From Phycisphaeraceae bacterium (lineage in GTDB: Bacteria; Planctomycetota; Phycisphaerae; Phycisphaerales; Phycisphaeraceae): DNA of 64,000 bases. Position 1 is the first letter of the stretch. Each line of letters starts with the position of its first letter. The notes below the pieces were generated by a model. That model was not told the origin of the DNA and ran no database searches. It saw only the letters and a program-made list of their open reading frames with translations. Made by a program: the position numbers and the translations under genes. Location of the stretch: contig JAVKCD010000003.1 of the NCBI GenBank assembly GCA_040222855.1, forward strand, positions 248,001 through 312,000, in the 5' to 3' direction. Of this stretch, positions 33,347 to 42,306 are shown piece by piece.

Positions 33347-35095
33347 TCACATCTGTTCGACGGTGTTGATGCCGAGGAGGTTGAGGGTGGTTTTGAGGGT
33401 GTGGGCGGTGAGGTGGCAGAGGGCGAGGCGGGAGGTTTTTGTTTGTTCGTCGGGGGCTTTGAGGACGGGGCAGTGTTCGAAGAAGCGGTGGAAGCGGGCG
33501 GCGAGTTCGTAGGCGTAGGTGCAGAGGCGGTGGGGTTCGAGGGCGTCGAGGCTGCCGTCGAAGGTCTCGGGGAAGCGGAGGAGGTGGAGGGCGAGGCTTT
33601 TTTCATCTGCTTCGGTGATGGTGATGGGTGCGTCTTTGAGAGACACGGGGTTGATGTTGCCTTTGCGGAAGATGGATTGGATGCGGACGTAGGAGTAGAT
33701 GAGGTAGGGGGCGGTGTTGCCTTCGAGGGCGAGCATGCGGTCCCAGTCGAAGACGTAGTCTTTGATGCGGTCGTTTGAGAGGTCGGCGTATTTGAGGGCG
33801 CCGACGCCTACGACGGTGGCGACTTCGTTGCGTTGTTCGGGGGTGAGGTCTGGGTTTTTGGTGGCGACGGCGTCGGCGGCGCGTTGCTGGGCTTCGTCGA
33901 TGAGGTCGATGAGTTTGATGGTTTCGCCGGAGCGGGACTTGAAGGGTTTGCGGTCGGGTCCGAGGACGGTGCCGAAGGAGACGTGGTCGAGTTGGGTGTG
34001 GTCGGGGATGAGGTTGGCCTGTTTGAGTGCCTGGAAGAGCATGGCGAAGTGAGCGGACTGGCGGGAGTCGGTGACGTAGACGATTTGTTTTGCGCGGATA
34101 TTTTCGATGCGGTAGAGGGCGGCGGCGAGGTCGGTGGTGGCGTAGAGGAACCCGCCATCGGACTTGCGGACGATCATGGGCATGGGGTTGTCGTCGCGGT
34201 CGGTAAAGCCATCGGGGTAGATGACGGTGGCGCCCTGGGATTCTTTGAGTTGGCCAGCCTGGTCGAAGCGGTCGAGGGTGTTTGCGAGCTGGTCGTTGTA
34301 GAAGGATTCGGCGTGGATGTCGTCTTCGGTGAGGAGGACATCAAGTCGGTCGTAGACGTTGGCGAAGTAGGTTTTGGAGAGGTCGATGAGTTGTTGCCAG
34401 CGGTCGAGGGTGTCGGGGTCGCCGGCCTGGAGGGCGACGACGCGTTGGCGGGCTCGGTTGGCGAAATCGGGTTCGGCGTCGAAGCGTTCTTTGGCTTGTT
34501 TGTAGAAGGTGTTGAGTTCGGCGACTCCGGCTGCAGTGGCGTTGGGGTTGTCTGAAGTTTTTTCGGCGTCGATGAGGTTTTCGATGAGCATGCCGAACTG
34601 AGTGCCCCAGTCGCCGAGGTGGTTTTGTCGGATGACGTTGCGGCCGGCGAAGGTGAGCATGCGGGCGAGGGCGTCGCCTATGACGGTGGAACGGAGGTGG
34701 CCGACGTGCATTTCCTTGGCGACGTTGGGGGCGGAGTAGTCGATGACGACGGGGTCGTGGGGTCGCTGGGTGACGGCGAGGTGGGGGTCATCGCGGAGGG
34801 TGGTGAGGGCGGCGGCGACGGCGTCGGGTGTGAGGGTGATGTTGATGAAGCCAGGGCCGGCGATGTCGATGGCCTGGGCCCAGGGGGCGTTGAGGTTGGC
34901 GGTGAGTTGTTCGGCGACTTTGTGTGGGGGCTGGTTGAGTTGTTTGGCGAGGGCCATGGCGAGGTTGGCCTGGAGGTCGCCGAACTTGGGGTTGGATGAG
35001 GGTTTGAGGATGGGGTCGATGTTGGCGTGGGCGTCGCCAAAGGCGGTGGCGGCGGCATGTTGGATGTCGGCGGTAATGGTTTTGGTGAGGTTCAT
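33347..35095 (-). CDS. argS: Arginyl-tRNA synthetase
   Basis: 582 residues, class Ia. The N-terminal tRNA-binding domain (about 1-110) is followed by the HIGH-type signature APNVAKEMHVGHLRST. Later motifs are VYVTDSRQSAHF, FGTVLGPDRKPFKSRSGETIK (the region where most class I enzymes have KMSKS; ArgRS enzymes often lack it) and the anticodon domain near the end (ALEGNTAPYLIYSYVR). It charges tRNA-Arg. It stands alone between fliA and small genes. Confidence 0.96.
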   Translation of the reverse strand: MNLTKTITADIQHAAATAFGDAHANIDPILKPSSNPKFGDLQANLAMALAKQLNQPPHKVAEQLTANLNAPWAQAIDIAGPGFINITLTPDAVAAALTTLRDDPHLAVTQRPHDPVVIDYSAPNVAKEMHVGHLRSTVIGDALARMLTFAGRNVIRQNHLGDWGTQFGMLIENLIDAEKTSDNPNATAAGVAELNTFYKQAKERFDAEPDFANRARQRVVALQAGDPDTLDRWQQLIDLSKTYFANVYDRLDVLLTEDDIHAESFYNDQLANTLDRFDQAGQLKESQGATVIYPDGFTDRDDNPMPMIVRKSDGGFLYATTDLAAALYRIENIRAKQIVYVTDSRQSAHFAMLFQALKQANLIPDHTQLDHVSFGTVLGPDRKPFKSRSGETIKLIDLIDEAQQRAADAVATKNPDLTPEQRNEVATVVGVGALKYADLSNDRIKDYVFDWDRMLALEGNTAPYLIYSYVRIQSIFRKGNINPVSLKDAPITITEADEKSLALHLLRFPETFDGSLDALEPHRLCTYAYELAARFHRFFEHCPVLKAPDEQTKTSRLALCHLTAHTLKTTLNLLGINTVEQM

Positions 35096-35145
35096 GGTTT
35101 GGGGATGGTAATGGGTGGGGGTGAGGGTGTGGGCCGGTGGGGTAT

Positions 35146-35180
35146 GTGGCCGGGGGCCAGCTGCGCTGGACCCCGGCCAC
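35146..35180. repeat. Long hairpin between argS and fliA
   Basis: GTGGCCGGGGGCCAGC pairs with GCTGGACCCCGGCCAC except for one G-A mismatch, TGC loop. Its right arm plus flank (GACCCCGGCCACCC) also occurs in the hairpin at 31320-31353. Function unknown. Confidence 0.5.
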
Positions 35181-35201
35181 CCATGTCTGCTGTTGGCCTA
35201 G

Positions 35202-35238
35202 CACAGAGCATCCCGATGTGCATCGGGACTGCCCTGTG
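35202..35238. repeat. Palindromic repeat, copy 2
   Basis: The arms CACAGAGCA and TGCCCTGTG (one A-C mismatch) surround a 7-bp inner hairpin CCCGATG/CATCGGG, followed by GGCACCC. The outer arms and right flank match the repeat at 30578-30610. Confidence 0.6.
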
Positions 35239-35270
35239 GCACCCAGGAATCTAGACAACCGAGTGCGCAT

Positions 35271-35314
35271 AAAAAGGCCGGGCTGGACAACCTTGCGGTC
35301 GGCATCAGCCCGGC
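35271..35314 (-). terminator. Rho-independent terminator of the flagellar locus (after fliA)
   Basis: On the minus strand GCCGGGCTG (from 35314) pairs with CAGCCCGGC (ending 35277), followed by CTTTTTATG. It lies about 40 bases after the fliA stop and closes the long flagellar transcript. Confidence 0.85.
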
Positions 35315-35353
35315 TGCGGGGGGGGCACTTATGTGAATGACATTATAGCGAGT

Positions 35354-36169
35354 TCAGGTGACTTCGGCCTGGAGGTCGGTGGCGCGGTGCTGGAGTTGGG
35401 CTTTGAGCCTTGCGAGAATGGAGGAGTGCATCTGGGAGACGCGGGATTCGGAGAGGTCGAGGGTCATGCCGATCTCTTTCATGGTCATCTCCTCGTAGTA
35501 GTAGAGGATGATGATGAGTCGTTCAGCGCGGGAGAGGCCTTTGGTGATGAGGCCTTTGAGGTCGCGTTTCTGGACGGCTTTGAAGGGGTTGACCTGTCGG
35601 ACATCTTCGAGGACGTCGATTTCGCGGACGTCTTTGTTGGAGTCGGTCTCGAAGTATTTGCGTGAGAGTGAGACCATGGTGGTGGCGCCTGCGTCTTTCT
35701 GGATTTTGTCGAACTCTTCATCGTCGACGCCGAGGCGCTCAGCGACTTCGGGTTTGGTGGCGGGTCTACCGGTTTCTTTCTGGATTTGTCTTGCGGCGCG
35801 TTCGTACTGGGAGGTGCGTTGTCGGACGAGGCGGGGGACCCAGTCCATGGAGCGGAGTTCGTCGAGGATAGCTCCGCGGATGCGGGGTGCGCAGTAGGTT
35901 TCAAACTTGACGCCTCGGTCGAGATCGAAGGCGTCGATGGCGTCCATGAGGCCGAAGACGCCTACGGACATGAGGTCCTCGACATCAACTTCGTCGGGGA
36001 GTTTGGCATGGATGCGTTCTGCGTTGTACTTGACGAGGTGGAGGTAGGTTTCGACGAGTTGATTTCGCATCAGCTCGGTCGGTCCTGCCTTGTACTCGAT
36101 CCAGAGTTCGCGGATTTCTTCATCGCGCGCGGCGCGGTTGTTGGTCGTTGCTCTTTTCATCGCGGCCAT
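35354..36169 (-). CDS. fliA: Flagellar RNA polymerase sigma factor (sigma-28, FliA/WhiG)
   Basis: 271 residues. Region 2: VDVEDLMSVGVFGLMDAIDAFD with FETYCAPRIRGAILDELR; region 3: RPATKPEVAERLGV; region 4: LIIILYYYEEMTMKEIGMTLDLSESRVSQMH. Length and the RIRGAILDELRSMDW motif separate FliA from general sigma factors. It directs transcription of late flagellar genes; the anti-sigma factor flgM is not in the window. AAGGAG is 8-13 bases before the ATG. Last gene of the locus. Confidence 0.95.
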   Translation of the reverse strand: MAAMKRATTNNRAARDEEIRELWIEYKAGPTELMRNQLVETYLHLVKYNAERIHAKLPDEVDVEDLMSVGVFGLMDAIDAFDLDRGVKFETYCAPRIRGAILDELRSMDWVPRLVRQRTSQYERAARQIQKETGRPATKPEVAERLGVDDEEFDKIQKDAGATTMVSLSRKYFETDSNKDVREIDVLEDVRQVNPFKAVQKRDLKGLITKGLSRAERLIIILYYYEEMTMKEIGMTLDLSESRVSQMHSSILARLKAQLQHRATDLQAEVT

Positions 36170-36245
36170 TCGGTCTGCTCCTTGACCTGTTTGTCGCTTC
36201 GCTGGGTCCCTCCAGCGAGAGCCACCCCTAAAAGTGAGTCATGAT

Positions 36246-36530
36246 TTACAACGCGGGCCTGGCTGTCTGTTCTTCGTCTTGATTCGGTGTGATGTCTTCG
36301 AGATCGATGTCGGAAGGAATTGGGTTGTTTTGGTTGTGTTGATCGAGGTATTCTCGGACGCCGATCATGGAGATCGCGCCGCAGGCTCTGCCGATGAACC
36401 AGCAGGCGAACATGACGATGAGTGCGCGGGTGATGATGGTGATGGGATCGTTGCCAGCGATCATGCCGATAGCGGCTGCGGCTGCGAAGCCGACAAGTCC
36501 GAAACAAGCTGCCAAGATGCGGTCTGGCAC
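36246..36530 (-). CDS. Small membrane protein between flhG and fliA
   Basis: 94 residues starting with GTG at 36530, with AAGGATG upstream. Two hydrophobic segments (about 6-24 and 31-50), then a hydrophilic acidic tail. No known flagellar protein matches. Position in the flagellar run suggests a related role, but this is only inference. Confidence 0.6.
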   Translation of the reverse strand: MPDRILAACFGLVGFAAAAAIGMIAGNDPITIITRALIVMFACWFIGRACGAISMIGVREYLDQHNQNNPIPSDIDLEDITPNQDEEQTARPAL

Positions 36531-36695
36531 GAGATGTCATCCTTAACGTACGCGGTCGCGATCCTTCGCGATCATTTCAGAGGATACCAAGATAGGCTGG
36601 CTTGGCAAGGGGGGAAATCGTTCAAAATGCCAGTTGTCTTTCGGGGGTAGCCGGTGAATCGGAGTCACCACAAGGTGTTGTGGTCATCGAAACAG

Positions 36696-37595
36696 TTATT
36701 CGGCGCGCGTTGTGCCTGCTGTTGGCGTCCACCAGTTCGCGATTCTGCCGAAGAATCCGGCGTCGGTCATGGTGGCGCCGAAGCGGTCGAGTCGGTGTGC
36801 GAGTTGGTTGAGGCAGGCGGAGGGACCGGAGCCGGGTCGATCGAGCATGAAGGGTGTGCGGCGCATGACGGAGAGAGCGACTTTGGGGTCGTAGACGAGG
36901 TGACCGGCGTAGCTGGGTGTTACGCCAACGAATCGTTGAGCGACCTGGCTGATGCGGTCGTAGACTTTTTTGGCTTCGGCTTCGGAGCGGCACATGTTGA
37001 CGGCGACGCGGAGGGCGTGGTTTGGGTTTTCGCGTGAGAGTGTTTTGACGAGTGCGTAGGCGTCGGTGATGGCGGTGGGTTCGGGTGTTGTGACGACGAG
37101 GACCTGATCGGCGGCGAGGGCGAAGCTCAGGACGTTGGGCGAGACGCCTGCGCCGAGGTCGATGAGGAGGAGGTCAGCGTCGGCTTCGACGGCTTTGAGT
37201 TGGGCGATGATTCGTTGGCGCTGGGCTTCGGTGAGGCTGGCCATGGAGGCGAGCCCGGAGGCGCCGGGGATGAGCCAGAACCCGCCTGGGGCTTCGACGA
37301 GGACATCGTCGAGGTCGCATCGTCCTGCAACGACGTGGGCGAGAGAGGGTCCGGGTCGGACTTGGCAGAGGACATCAGCGTTGGCGGTGCCGAGGTCGGC
37401 GTCGAGGAGGATGACGCGGCGACCGAGTCTGGAGAGGGCTACGGCGAGGTTGACGGAGAGTGTGGTTTTCCCGACGCCGCCTTTGCCGGAAGCGATGGCG
37501 ATGGCGCGGGTGAGTCCCGTGGCGGGCTGGGGTACGGGTTCCTGATGAGCCCCGTTGACGAGTTGTCGGAGAGCCTGGGCCTGGTCGGTCAACAT
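36696..37595 (-). CDS. flhG: Flagellar number regulator FlhG (MinD-like ATPase)
   Basis: 299 residues. Deviant Walker A ASGKGGVGKTTLSVNLA (about residues 35-51), the switch LLDADLGTANADV and LLIDLGAG. The short N-terminus before it (LTDQAQALRQLV) carries a DQAxxLR-type motif used by FlhG to stimulate FlhF's GTPase. It limits flagellum number and placement with FlhF, and here is encoded overlapping it by 7 bases. The C-terminus lacks a clear amphipathic helix; membrane binding is unconfirmed. Confidence 0.92.
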   Translation of the reverse strand: MLTDQAQALRQLVNGAHQEPVPQPATGLTRAIAIASGKGGVGKTTLSVNLAVALSRLGRRVILLDADLGTANADVLCQVRPGPSLAHVVAGRCDLDDVLVEAPGGFWLIPGASGLASMASLTEAQRQRIIAQLKAVEADADLLLIDLGAGVSPNVLSFALAADQVLVVTTPEPTAITDAYALVKTLSRENPNHALRVAVNMCRSEAEAKKVYDRISQVAQRFVGVTPSYAGHLVYDPKVALSVMRRTPFMLDRPGSGPSACLNQLAHRLDRFGATMTDAGFFGRIANWWTPTAGTTRAE

Positions 37596-38893
37596 CCGGT
37601 CTTCCCGCCCTGTCCGATGAGCATGAGGTCGGCGAGGCGTTCTGGGGTTGCTGCCTCGATGTCGTGTGGGACTTCCTGTCCCGTGGTGATGTAGCTCAAG
37701 CGGTGTTTGGTTGTGGTTAAAACATTGATCAGAGTGCCGAAGCTTACTGCTTCATCGATTTTTGTAAAGATGACGTGGGTGGGGCTGAGCGGCGAAAAGC
37801 GTTCATTGGTGTCGAGCATGGAGCGTTGGTTGGCGGTGCAGGCGAGGACAAGGTGGGTCTGGTGGGGCTTGGCGGCGTGGACGAATCGGGCGAGTTCGGC
37901 GATGCGGTTGGCGTCGCGGGGGGAGCGTCCTGCGGTGTCGATGAGGATGACATCGGCGTCCTGGTTGCGCTGGACGGCCTCCGTCATGTGTTCGGGCTTC
38001 TGGACGACTTCGAGTTTGAGGCCGAGTATATCGGCGTAGGTGCGGAGCTGATCGACGGCGGCGATGCGATAGGTGTCGATGGTGATGAGGGTGACTTTTT
38101 TGTTTTGCTGGACGGCGAACTGGGTGGCGAGTTTGGCGAGTGTGGTGGTTTTCCCTACGCCGGTGGGGCCAACGAGAGCGATGATTTTGGGGGAAGTGGT
38201 TGGCGTGTTTTCGTCTGCGGTTTCGATTTCGCCTACGGGGAGGAGTTGCGCGAGAGCCTGGCGGATGGCGCGGTTGGCGGCCTCGTCGTCATCGGCGGTG
38301 GCGTTGGCCTGATGGGCTTTGTTGATGAGTGTGGTGGCGAGTTCTTCAGCGACCTCGTGCTCGATGAGTTGCATGTAGCGGCCGGCGAGCGAGGGGGTTA
38401 CGCCTTGGGGAGCGTTGGCAGCCTGTTTCTGGACGAGTCGTGCGAGGACGGCTTTGACCTGGCGCATCTCTTCGGTGAGGGCTGAGGGTTCGGCGGGGAG
38501 CGGGGTGATGGTGGGCTGGGGGTTTGCGATCTGGAGATCATGTTTGACGGCGTGGTAGGCGTGTTTGATGAGGTCTGCGGTGGGTCCCGGGGATTGCCAA
38601 TCATCCTGTTTGATGGCTGGTCGTTGTCGTTGTGCGGAGCGTGCGATGGGGGGTGCTTTGTGGGTGTGGTCGGGTCGTTTGGGGGCTTGCTTTATCTTTT
38701 TGGCGCGAGCGAGGGCGACATCGCGGCCATTGGCGGCGGTGACTTCGACGGCTTGTACGCCGAGCCAGCCGAGGAGTCCCCGGCGAGGAGCGTGTCTTGT
38801 GTGGAGGACGACGGCATCGGGGCCGACCTCCTGGCGGACGAGGTTGAGCGCCTTTTGGAGGCTGGGTGCTCGCACGGTCTTGAGCTTCATCAT
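37589..38893 (-). CDS. flhF: Flagellar SRP-like GTPase FlhF
   Basis: 434 residues. B domain at the N-terminus (MKLKTVRAPSLQKALNLVRQ, GPDAVVLHTR) then a middle N-domain and the G domain: ALVGPTGVGKTTTLAKLA, VTLITIDTYRIAAVDQL, DVILIDTAGRSPRD and FTKIDEA. FlhF marks the site of flagellum assembly at the pole or side. Start ATG 38893 overlaps the flhA stop by four bases, and its end overlaps flhG. Confidence 0.94.
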   Translation of the reverse strand: MMKLKTVRAPSLQKALNLVRQEVGPDAVVLHTRHAPRRGLLGWLGVQAVEVTAANGRDVALARAKKIKQAPKRPDHTHKAPPIARSAQRQRPAIKQDDWQSPGPTADLIKHAYHAVKHDLQIANPQPTITPLPAEPSALTEEMRQVKAVLARLVQKQAANAPQGVTPSLAGRYMQLIEHEVAEELATTLINKAHQANATADDDEAANRAIRQALAQLLPVGEIETADENTPTTSPKIIALVGPTGVGKTTTLAKLATQFAVQQNKKVTLITIDTYRIAAVDQLRTYADILGLKLEVVQKPEHMTEAVQRNQDADVILIDTAGRSPRDANRIAELARFVHAAKPHQTHLVLACTANQRSMLDTNERFSPLSPTHVIFTKIDEAVSFGTLINVLTTTKHRLSYITTGQEVPHDIEAATPERLADLMLIGQGGKTGC

Positions 38894-41127
38894 CCGACGG
38901 GCTCCGCTTCACGTCTTGGCGTGTTGGCTGTTTCGGGGAGGGCGACGAGTCCGATGGATTCGACCTCGACGCCTTTGGAGACCTCGTTGTAGCCGAGGAT
39001 GGCTGCGTTGGGGACGTGGGGCTCGACGATGCGTCGGACCTGAGCACGAACCTGTGGGGAGGCGAGGATGACGGGGTGTCGTCCGAGTTGAACGAGTCGT
39101 TCGAGTTCGGTGACGATGGCCCCGGCGATGCGGTTGCCGAGCGCGGGGGGCATGGACATCGAGGTGCCTTCGGCGGAGCGTTCGATAAAGCCGTTGATCT
39201 GGTCTTCGAGGGCGGGGTCGAGGCTGACGCAGTAGAGGCGCGTGACCGAGCGTGGTGTTGAGGAGAAGCCAGCGGCTTCGGGCTCTTCGAGTTCGGAGGA
39301 GGCGTATTGGTGGCAGATGGTTCTGCGGAGTGCGTTGCGGACGTATTCGGTGAGGACGTCGAGGTCTTTGGTTCGCCCGGCGATATCGCCGAAGGTTTCG
39401 ACGATGGTTTCGAGGTCTCGGATGGGGACACGCTCGGCGAGGAGGTTCTGGAGGACTTTCTGGAGTTCGCCGGGTTTGACGAGGGGTGTTTCTCCGCCGA
39501 GGACTTCTTCGGTGAGCTTGGGTGCTTTTTCTTTGAGTTGGGTGATGAGGCTGTTGGTTTCTTCGCGGGTGAGAAGTTCTGCGGCGTGAGTTTTGACGAG
39601 TTCGGTGAGGTGTGTGGCGAGGACGGAGGTGGCGTCGACGACGGTGTAGTTGTTGGCTTCGGCGTGTTGTTTCTGCCCGGCTTCGATCCAGACGGCGTCG
39701 AGACCGAAGGCGGGTTCGCGGGTGGGTGTGCCGGCGAGTTTTTCGGTGGTGAGTCCGCCATCCATGGCGAGGAACTGCCCTGGGTAGACCTGTCCTTCGG
39801 CAACGGCGTTTCCACGGATTTTGAGTTTGTAGTCGTTGGGCTGGAGCTGCATGTTGTCGCGGATGCGGACGGGGGGCATGACGATGCCCATTTCGGAGGC
39901 GAGTTGTCGTCGGATAGCGGTGATGCGGTCGAGCAGGTCCCCGCCTTGGGAGGTATCGACGAGTCGAACGAGTCCGTAGCCGACTTCGAGTTCGAGCATA
40001 TCGACCTGGATGGCCTGTTCGACGGGCTGGGGTTCGGGTGTGGCGGCTTTGCGTCTGTCTTCGGAGGCTTTTTCGGTGGCGGTGTTGATTCTGGAGCGGT
40101 TGATGAGGAAGGCGGTGAGTCCGAAGGTGATGGCGAGGACAAGGAGGGGGAGCATGGGCAGGCCGGTGAAGGCCATGACGGCGAGGAAGCCGGCGGTGAT
40201 GCCGATGGCGGGGACTTTGGAGGTGAGCTGCGAGCCGAGTTCGGAGCCGAGGTCCTGGCGTCCAGATGATCTGGTGACGATGAGGCCTGCAGCGACGGCG
40301 ATGACGAAGGCGGGGAGCTGGGAAACGATGCCGTCGCCGATGGTGAGTCGCGTGAAGACGTCGATGGACTCGGCGATGGTCCAACCTTTCATGGCCACGC
40401 CGATGGCGAACCCGCCGACGATGTTGACGACGGTGATGATGATGCCGGCGATGGCGTCGCCTCGGACGAACTTGGCTGCACCGTCCATGGCCCCGTAGAA
40501 GTCGGCTTCCTGAGAGATGGTGTCGCGTCTGTCGCGGGCTTGTTGTTCGGTGATGAGTCCTGCGTTGAGGTCGGCATCGATGGCCATCTGCTTGCCCGGC
40601 ATGGCGTCGAGGGTGAATCGTGCGGCGACCTCGGAGATTCGGGTGGCACCTTTGGTGATCACGACGAACTGCACGATGACGAGGATGACGAAGAGGATGG
40701 TCCCGACGACGGGTGAGGAGCCGGCGACGAACTCGGCGAAGGCCTGGATGACTTTGCCGGCGGCCCCGGAGGCTTCTTCAGCGGTGGTGGCGTCGCTGCC
40801 GAGGATGAGTCGGGTGGTGGCGATGTTGAGGACGAGTCGGAGCAGGGTGGTGCCCAGGAGCAGCGAGGGGAAGACGGAGAAGTCGAGAGGTTTCTCGACG
40901 AAGATGGTGGTCATGAGGATGAGCGAGGCGATGGCGAGGTTGGCGGCGAGCAGGAGGTCCATGACCGCGGGCGGCAACGGAACAACGATCACTGCGAGGA
41001 GTGAGATGAACCCGATAGGGACGAGGAATGTCTGGTAGGCCTTGAGGCCGAGGACCCATGCGGGCACGACGGATTGTGCAGCGGGTTGTTTCGCCATCCT
41101 TGGCTCTTGCTTGGCAGGCGCATCCAT
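38890..41127 (-). CDS. flhA: Flagellar export gate protein FlhA
   Basis: 745 residues. Eight membrane helices (about 25-330) with the conserved FHIPEP-family loop (GATRISEVAARFTLDAMPGKQ, AIDADLNAGLITEQQARDRR; given in pieces). The cytoplasmic domain (about 370-720) binds export substrates. It uses proton flow in the type III export gate. Two starts are possible, 41127 and 41097 (MAKQPA); neither has a strong ribosome binding site. Downstream of flhB with an 88-base gap. Confidence 0.96.
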   Translation of the reverse strand: MDAPAKQEPRMAKQPAAQSVVPAWVLGLKAYQTFLVPIGFISLLAVIVVPLPPAVMDLLLAANLAIASLILMTTIFVEKPLDFSVFPSLLLGTTLLRLVLNIATTRLILGSDATTAEEASGAAGKVIQAFAEFVAGSSPVVGTILFVILVIVQFVVITKGATRISEVAARFTLDAMPGKQMAIDADLNAGLITEQQARDRRDTISQEADFYGAMDGAAKFVRGDAIAGIIITVVNIVGGFAIGVAMKGWTIAESIDVFTRLTIGDGIVSQLPAFVIAVAAGLIVTRSSGRQDLGSELGSQLTSKVPAIGITAGFLAVMAFTGLPMLPLLVLAITFGLTAFLINRSRINTATEKASEDRRKAATPEPQPVEQAIQVDMLELEVGYGLVRLVDTSQGGDLLDRITAIRRQLASEMGIVMPPVRIRDNMQLQPNDYKLKIRGNAVAEGQVYPGQFLAMDGGLTTEKLAGTPTREPAFGLDAVWIEAGQKQHAEANNYTVVDATSVLATHLTELVKTHAAELLTREETNSLITQLKEKAPKLTEEVLGGETPLVKPGELQKVLQNLLAERVPIRDLETIVETFGDIAGRTKDLDVLTEYVRNALRRTICHQYASSELEEPEAAGFSSTPRSVTRLYCVSLDPALEDQINGFIERSAEGTSMSMPPALGNRIAGAIVTELERLVQLGRHPVILASPQVRAQVRRIVEPHVPNAAILGYNEVSKGVEVESIGLVALPETANTPRREAEPVG

Positions 41128-41215
41128 GCACCCGGGTCGGTAGACCTTACAGGGTCATCGGCGGTTGTGGGCTGTGGGTTTGATTTTGGTGGTGGATGAG
41201 TTGTGGAGAGGTGAG

Positions 41216-42283
41216 TCAGGCGGTTTGTTTGGCGAGTCGATAGACGTAGGCGAGGATTTCGGCGACGGCGGTGTAGTGTTCGGCGGGGATTTCCATACCA
41301 GGTTCGACATCGCGGTAGAGGGCTCTGGCGAGTTCTTTGCGTTCGAGGATGGGGACGCCGTGGATGGCGGCGAGTTGCCTGATGCGCATGGCGAGGAGAT
41401 CGGCGCCTTTGGCGATGACTTTGGGGGCTTTCATGGTATCGGCGTCGTAGCGGAGGGCGACGGCGTAGTGGGTGGGGTTGGTGACGATGACGTCGGCACC
41501 GGGGATGGCTTGGCCGATACGTTGCATGGCGAGTTGTCTGGCGACGCGGGCGCGGCGCTGTTTCATCATGGGATCGCCGTCCATGGAACGCATTTCCTCT
41601 TTGACGTCCTGTTTGGACATTTTGAGGTCTTCTTCGTGCTGCCACTTCTGGTAGGTGTAGTCGAGGATTCCGAGGACCAGTAGCATGATGGCGAGTTTGA
41701 GAGCGAGGTCGAAGGCGAGTTCGGAGGCGGCGAGGAAGGCGGGTGCGACTTCGAGATGGGCGAGGTGCTGGAGCTGTTCGAGGTCGAGGTAGACGAGGAT
41801 TCCGCCAAGGCCCAGGAGTGCGATGACCTTAGCCATGCTCTGGATGAGTCGGACGAAGGCGCGGAGGTTGACCATCTGCTGCGCGCCTTTGATCAGATTG
41901 AAGCGGCTGAGTTTGGGTTCGAGAACTTTGGTGGTGAGGAGGGGACCAACCTGATAGAGGGTTGAGACCAAGGCGACGAAGGCGAGTCCGGCCATGAAGG
42001 GCGTGATGAGCCAGAGGAGGACGTAGATGCCGTCGAGGAGCATGGCGGGGAGGTCCCCGGTGCGCGCGGGGTTGTTGCTGAAGGCCTGATTGAGTGAGCG
42101 TTCGACGTGGTCAATGAGGCCGGTGAAGATCTGTCGGCCGAGGATATAGAGCAGGACGATGCCGAGGAGAAGGGCGACGGCGGCGGTGAGGTCCATGGAC
42201 TTGGCGATGTTGCCGTCTTCGCGGGCTTTTTGGCGCTTCTTGGGTGTTGCGGGTTCGGTTCGTTCGGCGGCGCTCTCGGCCAT
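41216..42283 (-). CDS. flhB: Flagellar export switch protein FlhB
   Basis: 355 residues. N-terminal ERTEPATPKKRQKAREDGN, four membrane helices, then the cytoplasmic domain with the self-cleaving NPTH at residues 269-272 (VTNPTHYAVALRYD). Cleavage between Asn and Pro switches export from hook to filament proteins. Between fliR and flhA as in most flagellar operons. Confidence 0.96.
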   Translation of the reverse strand: MAESAAERTEPATPKKRQKAREDGNIAKSMDLTAAVALLLGIVLLYILGRQIFTGLIDHVERSLNQAFSNNPARTGDLPAMLLDGIYVLLWLITPFMAGLAFVALVSTLYQVGPLLTTKVLEPKLSRFNLIKGAQQMVNLRAFVRLIQSMAKVIALLGLGGILVYLDLEQLQHLAHLEVAPAFLAASELAFDLALKLAIMLLVLGILDYTYQKWQHEEDLKMSKQDVKEEMRSMDGDPMMKQRRARVARQLAMQRIGQAIPGADVIVTNPTHYAVALRYDADTMKAPKVIAKGADLLAMRIRQLAAIHGVPILERKELARALYRDVEPGMEIPAEHYTAVAEILAYVYRLAKQTA

Positions 42284-42306
42284 GGTTCAGGTCCTGTGGG
42301 TTGGCT

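Noticed and set aside
38601-40142. Long Ser/Pro-rich frame opposite and beside flhA
   Set aside because: Out-of-phase translation of flhA; the in-phase frame carries all FlhA motifs.
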